From NCBI RefSeq assembly GCF_040545875.1, contig NZ_JBEPMR010000008.1: DNA of 64,000 nt. One strand, written 5' to 3'. Below, in pieces: positions 26,905 to 35,838 of the stretch (position 1 is the stretch's first letter; each line of letters starts with the position of its first letter). Below the pieces are notes generated by a model. It was not told the origin of the DNA. It saw nothing but the letters and a program-made list of their open reading frames with translations, and did not search any database. The position numbers and the translations under genes are program-made. The stretch is from Faecalicatena_A orotica. Lineage in GTDB: Bacteria > Bacillota > Clostridia > Lachnospirales > Lachnospiraceae.

Positions 26905-28053
26905 ATGGAACTTAAAAGGGATATATACAAAAAATTACTTGACTGGAAAAATAAAAATACTCATAAAGTATTGGAATTAGAAGGTGCAAGACAGGTTGGA
27001 AAAACATACATTTTAGATAAATTCGCCAGACAGGAATATAAAAGATATCTTTATATTAATATGGTTGGCTCAACAGGTGCTGACTTTTTAAAGTGTCTGG
27101 ATGCAGCGAGCAGTTGGGAGCCAGGGCAGAAACGGGAAGAACATCCGATTCACAAGGCCTTACTGCTTTATGATCCTGAATTTAAAGATGAGGAAGAAAT
27201 TCTGGTTGTGATTGATGAAATACAGGAATCAGCAGTGGTCTACAGTAGGATCCGGGAGTTTGCAAGGGATTTTAAAGCTCATTTTATTGTGACTGGTTCT
27301 TATTTGGGTAAAACGCGGGATAAGGAATATTTTTTATCGGCCGGGGATGTGGATACGCTTACGATGACCACACTTACATTTCCGGAATTTCTGGATGCAT
27401 TTGGGAAGAGGGATGAATATGAAAGCATCAGTCTGTATGGTGAGTCAGAGCATGTATTATATGATGAATTAAGACAGTATTTTGAAATATACCTTCAGAT
27501 TGGCGGATATCCGGAAGTTGTGATTACTTATCTGCAGAGTAATAGTATTCAGGAATGTGAAGCAGTTATTGCGAACTTGATACACATTTTTGTGAAGGAA
27601 TCTTCCAAATATTTTGAAAGCCCTCTTGAACTGGAGATGTTTGAGAAAGTGTTTTCATCAATTGCAGTTACTCTTTTAAAGGAGAAAAAAGGTACAAAGG
27701 ATTTAACTACAGATCTGACAAAAATTATATTTAAGGAAGAAAGTGGCAGGATATCTAAAAGAATGACAAATTATGCTATAAGCTGGCTGTACTTATCACA
27801 CCAGATCGGGTATTGCAGTATGAGCGTAGACTGTAGTAATCTTGATATCGTGGATAATTGCAGATATTATTTTAACGATTTGGGTGTGGCAGGGTATTTC
27901 CTTAAACTTACAGGAGAGCCGCTTGAAACTATAGAGGGGGTTTTGTGTGAGAATTTCGTATATCTGGAGCTCATGAACCGGATTAGAAAGCGTGAAATTG
28001 CGGGGCAGGTACCGTGGTTTGCTATAGATAAGAAGATAATGGTATTAGATTAA
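26905..28053 (+). CDS. AAA_14/DUF4143 ATPase, C-terminally shortened
   Basis: 382 residues. The AAA_14 domain has Walker A 'GARQVGKTYIL' (about 27-37), Walker B 'ILVVIDEIQES' and sensor 'FIVTGSYLGK'. The DUF4143 domain follows (about 215-365). Family members usually continue after 'ENFVYLEL' with a region containing a D-E-K nuclease-like core and reach about 430-480 residues. Here the frame ends soon after in 'PWFAIDKKIMVLD', so the terminal domain is lost. The ribosome site is weak (GGCGGTG). A strong terminator directly follows. The function of the family is not established. Confidence 0.85.
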   Translation: MELKRDIYKKLLDWKNKNTHKVLELEGARQVGKTYILDKFARQEYKRYLYINMVGSTGADFLKCLDAASSWEPGQKREEHPIHKALLLYDPEFKDEEEILVVIDEIQESAVVYSRIREFARDFKAHFIVTGSYLGKTRDKEYFLSAGDVDTLTMTTLTFPEFLDAFGKRDEYESISLYGESEHVLYDELRQYFEIYLQIGGYPEVVITYLQSNSIQECEAVIANLIHIFVKESSKYFESPLELEMFEKVFSSIAVTLLKEKKGTKDLTTDLTKIIFKEESGRISKRMTNYAISWLYLSHQIGYCSMSVDCSNLDIVDNCRYYFNDLGVAGYFLKLTGEPLETIEGVLCENFVYLELMNRIRKREIAGQVPWFAIDKKIMVLD

Positions 28054-28055
28054 AT

Positions 28056-28097
28056 AATGGCACATGATCTGTTGGTACGGGTCATGTGCCATTTTAA
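28056..28097. terminator. Bidirectional terminator
   Basis: Twelve-base perfect stem AATGGCACATGA / TCATGTGCCATT with a 14-base loop, followed by TTAA on the plus strand and T-rich sequence on the minus strand. It serves the DUF4143 gene and probably the convergent acetyltransferase gene. Confidence 0.85.
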
Positions 28098-28121
28098 TTC
28101 ACAGTGTCGTATACTTTACTT

Positions 28122-28574
28122 TCAGTTTTCGGTATGCACCATGATTTTCTCCCCTTTGGCATCGCACTTTCCGTTAAAATGAAAACCGAGCTGCTGATAC
28201 ATGGCAATTGCGGCCGTATTGTTATCGTATACGCTCAAATAGATCTGGTCTTTGCCATATTCCCGGCGCAGACGTTCCAGCAGGGCGAGAACCGCGGCCT
28301 TCCCATACCCTTTTTTCTGATACTTCCTGTCAATCAGGAGGCGGTCCAGCCACACTTCCCCCTCTGGCTGTAAATCAGCGAAATAACCATACATGGCAAA
28401 TCCGACCAGCAATTCATCATCATAAATTCCCACTGGTTTCCATTCAGGATATTCATCGGCCTCTGTCAGGCAGTCCCTGACACTTTCAATAAAGCCGGCC
28501 TGTTCCGGCAATGTCTGTAATCTTTCTACTTCTCTCCTGTTTGCCGGAAGGACCGGCTCAAAATGTAAATTCAT
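28122..28574 (-). CDS. GNAT acetyltransferase, BltD (spermine/spermidine acetyltransferase)-like
   Basis: 150 residues from ATG 28574, chosen because AGGAG stands seven bases before it. Typical GNAT fold: 'WKPVGIYDDELLVGFAMYGYF', the acetyl-CoA loop 'RKYQKKGYGKAAV' and 'NNTAAIAMYQQLGFHFNGK'. The 'EADEYPEWKPVGIYD' block is characteristic of BltD-like polyamine acetyltransferases, but the substrate cannot be proved by eye. It has no operon partner and converges with the DUF4143 ATPase. Confidence 0.85.
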   Translation of the reverse strand: MNLHFEPVLPANRREVERLQTLPEQAGFIESVRDCLTEADEYPEWKPVGIYDDELLVGFAMYGYFADLQPEGEVWLDRLLIDRKYQKKGYGKAAVLALLERLRREYGKDQIYLSVYDNNTAAIAMYQQLGFHFNGKCDAKGEKIMVHTEN

Positions 28575-28621
28575 AATCATACTCCTGTTTTCTATCTTAT
28601 TTTCATAACAAAGTCAAATGC

Positions 28622-28652
28622 AAACAGGCGCAGGCTGTACAAAGCCTGCACC
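28622..28652 (-). terminator. Probable terminator after the metal ATPase
   Basis: Seven-base stem GCAGGCT / AGCCTGC with a six-base loop, but only TTT after it on the minus strand. It lies nine bases past the ATPase stop. Confidence 0.5.
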
Positions 28653-28660
28653 GGATTTCA

Positions 28661-30544
28661 CTATAGGTCCCGAACCCGCAGGGCACGGATGGCGTTGAGG
28701 ATTGCAATAATCATGACGCCTACATCTGCAAAGATAGCATACCACATATTTGCGATACCGACAGCACCTAATGCCAGACATGCAAATTTAATTACTAAGG
28801 CAAAGCTGATATTTTCGTATACAATGCGGATACACTTTCGGGAAATTTTGATTGCCTTCGATATCTGCATAGGATCATCATCCATCAGCACGACATCTGC
28901 CGCCTCGATGGCTGCATCTGAACCCATAGCGCCCATAGCGATTCCAATGTCTGCACGGGTCAGTACTGGAGCGTCGTTAATGCCGTCGCCGACGAATGCC
29001 AGTTTTGATTTTTCATTCTTGGCGGAAAGCAGTTCTTCCACTTTGGAAACCTTGCCGGCAGGAAGCAGCTCACTGTACACTTCGTCGATTCCCAGCGTTT
29101 CAGCTACCTGCTCAGCCACGCGTTTTGTATCGCCGGTAAGCATGACTGTTTTTTCCACGCCGGCTTTTTTCAATTCTGCAACAGCCGCTTTTGAATGTGG
29201 TTTAACAATGTCTGAAATCAGGATATGGCCGGCATATTCTCCATCGATAGCGATGTGTACGATCGTTCCTGCACTGTGGCATTCATAATACGTAATACCA
29301 AGCTTTTTCATCAGTTTGCTGTTACCTGCGGCAATAGATTTACCGTCTACCTGAGCGGTAATACCATAGCCGCCGATTTCTTCGATGTCATTCACACGGC
29401 TGTGGTCGATTTCCCTGCCATATGCCTTTTGAAGGCTCTTGCTGATCGGATGGGAAGAAGCACATTCGGCCAGTGCCGCATATTCCAGAATCTGTGCATT
29501 TTCCAGCTCGTTATGGTGCACTCCGATGACTTCGAATACACCCTGCGTCAGAGTACCGGTTTTGTCAAATACAACACATTTCGCCTGAGACAAAGTTTCC
29601 AGATAGTTGGAGCCTTTGATTAATATCCCTTCTTTACTGGCTCCGCCGATACCGGCAAAAAAACTGAGGGGGATACTGATAACCAAGGCACATGGACAAC
29701 TGATAACGAGGAAGGTTAATGCACGGTAAATCCAGACACTCCACTGCGCAGTTGACCCCATAATCATCTGGACAAGAGGCGGCAGGAAGGCTAATGCCAG
29801 TGCACCATAGCAAACGGCAGGTGTATACGCTCTGGCAAATTTGGAAATAAAATCTTCAGACTTTGATTTACGGGAACTGGAATTTTCCACCAGTTCCAGA
29901 ATTTTTGAAACTGTAGATTCTCCAAATTCTTTTGATGTCCGGATTTTTAATACGCCTGTCATATTGATACAGCCGCTGATGATCTCATCTCCGGTTTTGG
30001 CGTCTCTGGGCAGGCTTTCACCTGTGAGCGCACTGGTATTTAAGCTGGAACTTCCTTCTATAATAATACCATCCAAAGGAACTTTTTCCCCGGGCTGCAC
30101 GATGATTATACTGCCGATGCTAACTTCGTCCGGGTCAACCTTTATAAGTCTGCCATCTTGTTCAATATTGGCATAGTCAGGGCGGATGTCCATCAGGGCA
30201 CTGATGTTCTTACGGCTCCTGCCCACGGCATAGCTCTGGAACAGTTCGCCGATCTGGTAAAACAGCATGACTGCTATGGCTTCATTGTAGTCCCCGCTGC
30301 CGGAGTAGATGGCCAGAGCAAATGCGCCTACGGTAGCTACTGACATCAGAAAGTTTTCGTCAAAAACCCTGCGGTTCATGATGCCTTTTCCGGCCTTTTT
30401 CAGGATATCATAGCCGATAATCAGGTAGTCAGCCAGATAGAAAAACAGGCGAAGAAATCCGGAAACCGGAATAAAATTTAATATAACCAGCATGACAGCC
30501 GCAATAATTATGCGGGCCAGCATTCTTTTTTGTTTTTTGTTCAT
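28661..30544 (-). CDS. P1B-type heavy-metal ATPase, Zn/Cd/Pb class, without N-terminal HMA domain
   Basis: 627 residues from ATG 30544 (AGAGGG five bases upstream). Core P-type motifs: TGES, membrane ion site 'SCPCALVIS', phosphorylation DKTGTLT and hinge 'VGDGINDAPVLTRADIGIAM'. The last helices carry N-x7-K and DVG (DxG), the signature of the P1B-2 Zn2+/Cd2+/Pb2+ exporters. The usual N-terminal HMA metal-binding domain is absent and is supplied by the separate 72-residue protein encoded just upstream. The two genes share the promoter/operator at 30844-30905, divergent from an ArsR repressor. Confidence 0.94.
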   Translation of the reverse strand: MNKKQKRMLARIIIAAVMLVILNFIPVSGFLRLFFYLADYLIIGYDILKKAGKGIMNRRVFDENFLMSVATVGAFALAIYSGSGDYNEAIAVMLFYQIGELFQSYAVGRSRKNISALMDIRPDYANIEQDGRLIKVDPDEVSIGSIIIVQPGEKVPLDGIIIEGSSSLNTSALTGESLPRDAKTGDEIISGCINMTGVLKIRTSKEFGESTVSKILELVENSSSRKSKSEDFISKFARAYTPAVCYGALALAFLPPLVQMIMGSTAQWSVWIYRALTFLVISCPCALVISIPLSFFAGIGGASKEGILIKGSNYLETLSQAKCVVFDKTGTLTQGVFEVIGVHHNELENAQILEYAALAECASSHPISKSLQKAYGREIDHSRVNDIEEIGGYGITAQVDGKSIAAGNSKLMKKLGITYYECHSAGTIVHIAIDGEYAGHILISDIVKPHSKAAVAELKKAGVEKTVMLTGDTKRVAEQVAETLGIDEVYSELLPAGKVSKVEELLSAKNEKSKLAFVGDGINDAPVLTRADIGIAMGAMGSDAAIEAADVVLMDDDPMQISKAIKISRKCIRIVYENISFALVIKFACLALGAVGIANMWYAIFADVGVMIIAILNAIRALRVRDL

Positions 30545-30584
30545 GGAAACCCTCTCTTTCAATCTGAATCGCCAGATACGCGGA

Positions 30585-30803
30585 TCAGAGTTCAATCTCG
30601 CAGTCAGGCTCTACTTTTTTGCAGGCTTTGAGTACTTCTTTCATAACCTTTTTCGGTTCCTGGCCCTCAGTAAATTCTACAGTCATCTTCTGTGTCATAA
30701 AGTTTACAACAGCAGAGTCCACACCGGAAGTTTTGCGTGCAGCGTCCTCCATCAGGTTTGCACAGTTTGCACAGTCTACTTCGATTTTGTAAGTTTTTTT
30801 CAT
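30585..30803 (-). CDS. Free-standing HMA-domain protein, metal chaperone for the ATPase
   Basis: 72 residues with the beta-alpha-beta-beta-alpha-beta ferredoxin-like pattern of HMA domains and the metal motif 'DCANCANLMEDAAR' (CxxC near residues 10-13). A further Cys pair appears near the C-terminus ('ACKKVEPDCEIEL'). It looks like the detached N-terminal domain of the P1B ATPase. AAGGGG precedes the ATG at 30803. It should pass metal to the pump or modulate it. Confidence 0.88.
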   Translation of the reverse strand: MKKTYKIEVDCANCANLMEDAARKTSGVDSAVVNFMTQKMTVEFTEGQEPKKVMKEVLKACKKVEPDCEIEL

Positions 30804-30843
30804 AATAAGATACCCCTTTCAATGAATAAATATTTTCAATTAT

Positions 30844-30905
30844 ACAATTAAGCACTTGTTTAATTGTTATGACTGAAGTATAATGCAGGTAAGGATTCAA
30901 GTCAA
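30844..30905 (-). promoter_or_regulatory. Promoter and ArsR-type operator of the HMA-ATPase operon
   Basis: On the minus strand TTGACT-N17-TATACT (30877-30905). Just downstream is a palindrome of perfect arms ACAATTAA / TTAATTGT with an eight-base centre (30844-30867). The position at the transcription start suits repression by the divergent ArsR protein with release by metal. Confidence 0.75.
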
Positions 30906-30963
30906 TGCCCCGAAGGTAATGCCTGCCAAACGGGCTAAAATCATTTCTATTTAGAGCAAAAGA

Positions 30964-30991
30964 GTAACTGTTTATGGTTCTGAACAGTTAC
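30964..30991 (+). promoter_or_regulatory. Inverted repeat in the arsR leader
   Basis: Nine-base perfect arms GTAACTGTT / AACAGTTAC with a ten-base centre, seven bases before the AGGAGG ribosome site of the ArsR gene. It could be an operator or a leader hairpin. Confidence 0.5.
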
Positions 30992-31008
30992 GCAAAAGGA
31001 GGTTTTAT

Positions 31009-31374
31009 ATGGAGATTATGGAATTACCGCATCACCAAGGAACGCAGGATACGGCGGTTGACTTACGGGAACAGCTCTCCCATATCGATCATTTCCAGAT
31101 GGTTACGGAAGTATTCAGACAGTTAGGGGACACTACCAGAATCCGTATTTTCTGGCTTTTATGCCATTGTGAGGAATGCGTCATCAATATTTCGGCAATG
31201 ATGGAGATGTCAAGCCCGGCAGTCTCCCACCACCTTCGTCCACTGCGTGACAGCGGTCTGATCGTCAGCCGGCGGGCGGGGAAAGAAGTATACTATAAGG
31301 CGGCAGACACTAAACAGAGCCGTCTGCTGCATGAGATGATAGAGAAAATGATGGAAATCACTTGTCCTGATTAG
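31009..31374 (+). CDS. ArsR/SmtB-family metal-sensing repressor
   Basis: 121 residues with a winged helix (about 40-100; 'NISAMMEMSSPAVSHHLRPLRDSGLI'). A Cys-rich segment 'CHCEECVINIS' at the start of the recognition region matches the alpha-3 metal site of CadC/ArsR sensors. The C-terminal helix has a D...H pattern ('DTKQSRLLHEMIEK') suggesting an SmtB-type alpha-5 Zn site too. It is expected to repress the divergent Zn/Cd exporter operon. AGGAGG lies before the ATG. Confidence 0.9.
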   Translation: MEIMELPHHQGTQDTAVDLREQLSHIDHFQMVTEVFRQLGDTTRIRIFWLLCHCEECVINISAMMEMSSPAVSHHLRPLRDSGLIVSRRAGKEVYYKAADTKQSRLLHEMIEKMMEITCPD

Positions 31375-31422
31375 AGCATGTATAAAGAATGAACGAATAG
31401 GTTCTGGAACAGGAGAACAAAT

Positions 31423-32334
31423 ATGGAACATAATTTAGAACAAATAGAGCAGGGACTTTCCCTGCTTCATGATGGAAGCCAAATGGAAACCTGCCGGCTT
31501 TTCCTCGGTATAGAGTTGTCTTTCTTTACTTTCAGATCTGACCAGCTTACGCTGCCTCACGATGCCCTGGCACACGTTCTGGAAATCAATTACTGCAGGG
31601 CCGGACGGATGGGCTGGAAAATGGAAAATGGGAACACAGTTTACCTCGGGCCGGGGAATTACAGCCTGCACACGATGGACGTCTGTGCCAATTCTGTTAT
31701 GACATTTCCGAATAATTATTATGAAGGATTTGCACTTTGTGTTGATTTGGATCTGCTTTCCAGTGATCCACCGGAACTGCTGGTGGGCACAGGAATCACC
31801 GGGGAGTTTTTGCACCAGAAGTTCTGTAAAAGCGGAATCCTGACCTCTTTTGCGGGAAACGCACAGACGGAATCTATTTTTTCCGGGTTCTATGACCAGC
31901 CGGATGAATTTTCCCTGCCCTGCCGGAAGTTAAAAGCCTTGGAACTCTTGTTGTACCTTGGCAAATGCAGTGTCTCTGCCAATGAACATCTGGCTGATTA
32001 TCAGGCCGATCAGGTCGAGATTATCCGGAATATTCACGAGCAGCTCACCAGACACATGGAGCAGCATTTTACAATAGAATCTCTGGCAAAACAATATCTG
32101 ATAAATCCAACGACCCTGAAGACCGTATTCAAAGCAGTCTATGGAAACTCTATTGCCGCACACACAAGAGAACACCGGATGGAGCGTGCCGCCAGTCTCC
32201 TGCTTGAAACGAACGACAGCATATCCCAAATAGCACAGGCTGTAGGGTATGGAAACCAAAGTAAATTTACAGCGGCGTTTAAAGAATACTTTCAGGTACT
32301 GCCGACGGAATACCGCAGGCAGCACCGGGGCTAA
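31423..32334 (+). CDS. AraC-family regulator downstream of the ArsR gene
   Basis: 303 residues. An N-terminal ligand or dimerisation region (about 1-195) precedes two HTH motifs (about 205-303; 'FTIESLAKQYLINPTTLKTVFK', then 'SISQIAQAVGYGNQSKF' and 'LPTEYRRQ'). The order resembles the YbtA/PchR-like group, which often controls metal or siderophore genes (inference). It lies 48 bases after the ArsR gene on the same strand and converges with the GH1 gene. Its target is not evident. Confidence 0.85.
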   Translation: MEHNLEQIEQGLSLLHDGSQMETCRLFLGIELSFFTFRSDQLTLPHDALAHVLEINYCRAGRMGWKMENGNTVYLGPGNYSLHTMDVCANSVMTFPNNYYEGFALCVDLDLLSSDPPELLVGTGITGEFLHQKFCKSGILTSFAGNAQTESIFSGFYDQPDEFSLPCRKLKALELLLYLGKCSVSANEHLADYQADQVEIIRNIHEQLTRHMEQHFTIESLAKQYLINPTTLKTVFKAVYGNSIAAHTREHRMERAASLLLETNDSISQIAQAVGYGNQSKFTAAFKEYFQVLPTEYRRQHRG

Positions 32335-32349
32335 TTATTATTGGGTATT

Positions 32350-33780
32350 CTATAAGTCCTCTCCGTTACTTTCGATCACCTTTTTATACCAGTCAAAGGA
32401 TTTCTTTTTGATTCGCTTTAAGGTGCCGTTACCTTCGTTATCTTTATCTACGTAAATAAATCCATAACGTTTTTTCATCTCACCTGTTGTGAATGACACG
32501 CAGTCGATACAGCCCCAAGGGGTATATCCCATCAAATCCACACCGTCTGAAATAACGGCTTTTTTCATCTCTTCTATGTGGGCTTTCAGGTATTCAATAC
32601 GGTAATCGTCACGGATAGTCCCGTTAGTCTCTACCTTATCTATAGCGCCAAAACCATTTTCCACAATAAAAAGTGGGATCTGGTAACGTTCGTATAATTG
32701 GTTCAGTGCGTAACGAAGGCCGGCCGGATCAATCTGCCATCCCCAGTCACTTGTTTTTACATAGGGATTCGGGACACTGCCGGGGAAACCGTCGACTCCA
32801 TTGCCGTCTGATGCTTCATCCGCTTTTACTGCATTTGTCATATAGTAGCTGAGACCGACATAATCCACAGTCCCTTCTTTTAATATTCGGGCATCTTCCG
32901 GCTCCATCCTGATATGGATATTTTTCCTCTCCCATTCCGGCCATATATAGGATGGATAGTATCCGCGCACATGAACGTCCCCGAAAAGGTATCTGTCATG
33001 CATAGCTTCCACGGAATACATCATATCAGCAGGATTGCATGAATATGGATAAAGCGGCACACAGGCCATCATACAGCCGATCTGAAAATCAGGATTGATT
33101 TTATGCCCTTCTTTTACGACAAGGGCGCTGGCCACGAGTTCGTGGTGGACAACCTGATACATGCATTCTTCCGGATGTGGGGAGTTATTGAAAATGACCC
33201 CGGAACAGGTATATCCGAATAAAGGGTACTGATAGTTTTTCTGGTTATTGATTTCGTTAAATGTCATCCAGTATTTTACTTTATCCTTGTACCGTTCCAT
33301 AACCGTCAATGAATATTTTACAAAGAAATCAATGACTTTCCGGTTCGCCCATCCGCCGTATTCCTTTACCAGATGATAAGGCATCTCGAAGTGTGATAAG
33401 GTTATAACAGGCTCAATGTTATATTTAAGGAGTTCGTCAAACAGGTCATCATAGAAATTCAGTCCCTCTTCGTTTGGTGTTTCTTCATCCCCCTTCGGGA
33501 ATATTCTAGTCCATGCAATGGAGGTCCGGAAACATTTAAATCCCATTTCTGCCAGAAGTTTGATGTCCTCCTTATAATGTCCGTAGAAATCAGAGGCCTC
33601 ATGATTTGGATAGTAATATCCCTCCTGAATCCCGTCTGTAATCCTGCGGTCCACACCGTGGGCGCCTGCCGTAAGTACATCGGCGATACTGATGCCCTTC
33701 CCGCCTTTATCCCATCCGCCTTCGACCTGATGAGCGGCAACTGCGCCGCCCCATAAAAAATCTTTCGGTAATGTACGCAT
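32350..33780 (-). CDS. GH1 6-phospho-beta-glucosidase
   Basis: 476 residues, normal for GH1. Acid/base Glu in 'WMTFNEINNQ', nucleophile Glu in 'LFIVENGFGAID', and the N-terminal 'DFLWGGAVAAHQVEGGW' signature are present. It hydrolyses phosphorylated beta-glucosides brought in by the PTS protein encoded 12 bases upstream. AGGAGG precedes the ATG at 33780. The operon is probably controlled by the RpiR regulator upstream. Confidence 0.95.
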   Translation of the reverse strand: MRTLPKDFLWGGAVAAHQVEGGWDKGGKGISIADVLTAGAHGVDRRITDGIQEGYYYPNHEASDFYGHYKEDIKLLAEMGFKCFRTSIAWTRIFPKGDEETPNEEGLNFYDDLFDELLKYNIEPVITLSHFEMPYHLVKEYGGWANRKVIDFFVKYSLTVMERYKDKVKYWMTFNEINNQKNYQYPLFGYTCSGVIFNNSPHPEECMYQVVHHELVASALVVKEGHKINPDFQIGCMMACVPLYPYSCNPADMMYSVEAMHDRYLFGDVHVRGYYPSYIWPEWERKNIHIRMEPEDARILKEGTVDYVGLSYYMTNAVKADEASDGNGVDGFPGSVPNPYVKTSDWGWQIDPAGLRYALNQLYERYQIPLFIVENGFGAIDKVETNGTIRDDYRIEYLKAHIEEMKKAVISDGVDLMGYTPWGCIDCVSFTTGEMKKRYGFIYVDKDNEGNGTLKRIKKKSFDWYKKVIESNGEDL

Positions 33781-33792
33781 ATTTTATTCCTC

Positions 33793-35649
33793 CTAAACAG
33801 TCCTGATGACGCTGTCTTTCAGTGCTTCGTGTCTGCCTTTTTCGATCTCGATTTCTCTGTCGGCATCGGTGATAATATAGATGACAGTAGCGTCATACCC
33901 TGCCTTCTGGATTTTTTCTTTATCAAATTCAACAAGCAGATCTCCTTTTTTTACAGAGGAACCCTGTTGGACATGTGAGGTAAATCCGTCACCTTTTAGT
34001 TCTACGGTATCGATTCCAATGTGGATTAAAAATTCATTTCCGTTCTCATCAGTCAGCCCGACTGCATGCCCTGTCGGGAATACCACAGATGCCGTGCCGT
34101 CAAAAGGTGCATAGACCCTGCCCTCTTTTGCCTGGATACCAACGCCCTTTCCCATAGACTCTGATGCAAACACCTCGTCATGAACCTCTTTGACCGGAAT
34201 AACGTTTCCTGTCACCGGTGAGGCGAATTCTTCTCCGGATTCTTTTTTTACTTCTATATTTTCGGCAGCTATGTTTTCAGCTACAGGTTTTTCTGTCTCG
34301 TCTTTAAATCCGACGATAAATGTTAAAACTGCTCCGAGTACAAATGCAACAGCAATAGAAAGCAGAAGTCCGAAAAACTGTGTTGTGTGGCCGGATTTGA
34401 AGTATGCTGGAAGCGTTGCGATTCCGGGCATATTGTATCCCCACGATACGGCGTTGAATGCACCTGCAATTGCGCCGCCGACCGCACCTGCAATACAGCC
34501 GCAGATCATTGGTTTCTTTAGCCGCAGGTTAACACCATAGATGGCGGGTTCCGTGATTCCAAAGAGTCCGGTAAGCGCCGCAGAGGCTGCTACCCCTTTC
34601 ATCTCTTTATTTCTCGTTTTGAGAAATACTCCGAGAGCGGCCCCTGCCTGTGAAAATACAGCCGATGCCTGCAGGCCGGTGAATGTATCATATCCAAGGG
34701 CCGCATAATTTCCAACAGTAACAGGAGTGATACCCCAGTGTACGCCAAAGATAACAAGAACTTCCCATAATCCGCCTACTACAATACCTGCTATAATCGG
34801 GCTTAATCCGTAAAGTGTATTGTAAACCCCTCCGATCGCCCCACCGATTGCATTTCCAACAGGTCCGAATGCCAGCAGTGTGAGGGGAACCATAATTGCA
34901 ATGGTAAACATAGGGGTAAAAAGGTTACGCACCACAAGTGGAATGTATTTATCAAAAAATTTCTCTATATAAGATGCAATCCAGATCGCCAGAATAATCG
35001 GGATAACCGAAGAGGTATAGCTTAGGAGCTTCACATGAATACCCAGGAAATATACTGGTTCTCCGGCATTTACCATAGCAATGTAATCCGGACAGACAAG
35101 TGCACATGCAATTACAATACCGATAAACTGATTTAGGCCGAATTTTTTAGATGCTGTCACTGCGATCATTACGGGCAGGAATGTAAATGCTGTCCATGAT
35201 ACAAAGTTCAGAATCTGATAGGTTCCGCTTGCGGTATCCATGATATTTGCTGCAACGAGCACACCCAGAATTCCCTGCAGTATACCGCACGCAGCCAGTG
35301 TGTAAAGGAATGGTGCAAAGATTGCGGAAATAATGTCCACAATGCGGCTGACAACGCCGACTTTCTGGCCGCCGCCCTCATTTGCAGTATCTTCATTGAC
35401 CGTTACCTGACTGATGACAAAACCATAGGCATCCTTCACGTGGTTCCCGATCACCACCTGAAACTGTCCTGAGGCCTGTACCGTAGTAATTACCCCCTGA
35501 ATTTTTGAAACCTTGTCTTTGTCGACAATGGATTCGTCTTTCAGAATAAAACGTAGCCTCGTTGCACAATGTGTAACATTCTTAATGTTTTCATTTCCGC
35601 CAAGCTCTTTCACGAGTTCATCTGCTGTTTTGCGATAATCAATAGCCAT
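33793..35649 (-). CDS. Beta-glucoside PTS permease, fused EIIB-EIIC-EIIA
   Basis: 618 residues from ATG 35649 (AAGGAG upstream; the longer open frame has none). EIIB (about 1-85) has the Cys in 'THCATRLRFIL'. EIIC (about 100-450) has ten or so helices and 'GITEPAIYGVNLRLKKP'. EIIA (about 470-615) has the His in 'FLIHIGIDTVELKG'. It imports and phosphorylates aryl- or alkyl-beta-glucosides, salicin or cellobiose. No BglG/LicT antiterminator gene is close, so an RpiR repressor probably replaces it. Confidence 0.95.
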   Translation of the reverse strand: MAIDYRKTADELVKELGGNENIKNVTHCATRLRFILKDESIVDKDKVSKIQGVITTVQASGQFQVVIGNHVKDAYGFVISQVTVNEDTANEGGGQKVGVVSRIVDIISAIFAPFLYTLAACGILQGILGVLVAANIMDTASGTYQILNFVSWTAFTFLPVMIAVTASKKFGLNQFIGIVIACALVCPDYIAMVNAGEPVYFLGIHVKLLSYTSSVIPIILAIWIASYIEKFFDKYIPLVVRNLFTPMFTIAIMVPLTLLAFGPVGNAIGGAIGGVYNTLYGLSPIIAGIVVGGLWEVLVIFGVHWGITPVTVGNYAALGYDTFTGLQASAVFSQAGAALGVFLKTRNKEMKGVAASAALTGLFGITEPAIYGVNLRLKKPMICGCIAGAVGGAIAGAFNAVSWGYNMPGIATLPAYFKSGHTTQFFGLLLSIAVAFVLGAVLTFIVGFKDETEKPVAENIAAENIEVKKESGEEFASPVTGNVIPVKEVHDEVFASESMGKGVGIQAKEGRVYAPFDGTASVVFPTGHAVGLTDENGNEFLIHIGIDTVELKGDGFTSHVQQGSSVKKGDLLVEFDKEKIQKAGYDATVIYIITDADREIEIEKGRHEALKDSVIRTV

Positions 35650-35756
35650 CTCTCTTTCTCCTTTTTCCCTTTCCTGCTTCAAATCATTTTTCTGTATCGT
35701 TTTACTGTTGCAATTGTACCACTGTATTTTTTTATTATCTACAAAAAACAAAATCC

Positions 35757-35803
35757 TGAAACATGTATGGAATATAAAACATTTGTTACAAATCTGAAAC
35801 ATG
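35757..35803. promoter_or_regulatory. Two TGAAACATG repeats between the RpiR and PTS genes
   Basis: TGAAACATG at 35757-35765 and 35795-35803 with A-rich flanks (AAATCC / AAATC), 38 bp apart, with TTTGTTACAAA between them. They are candidate RpiR operator sites upstream of the PTS gene. Confidence 0.45.
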
Positions 35804-35810
35804 CTGTAAC

Positions 35811-35838
35811 GAAAAAGACGGCCATTACAGCCGTCTTC
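35811..35838 (-). terminator. Terminator overlapping the RpiR gene stop
   Basis: On the minus strand an eight-base stem AAGACGGC / GCCGTCTT with a seven-base loop that holds the stop codon, followed by TTTTC. It separates the regulator from the PTS operon. Confidence 0.8.
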
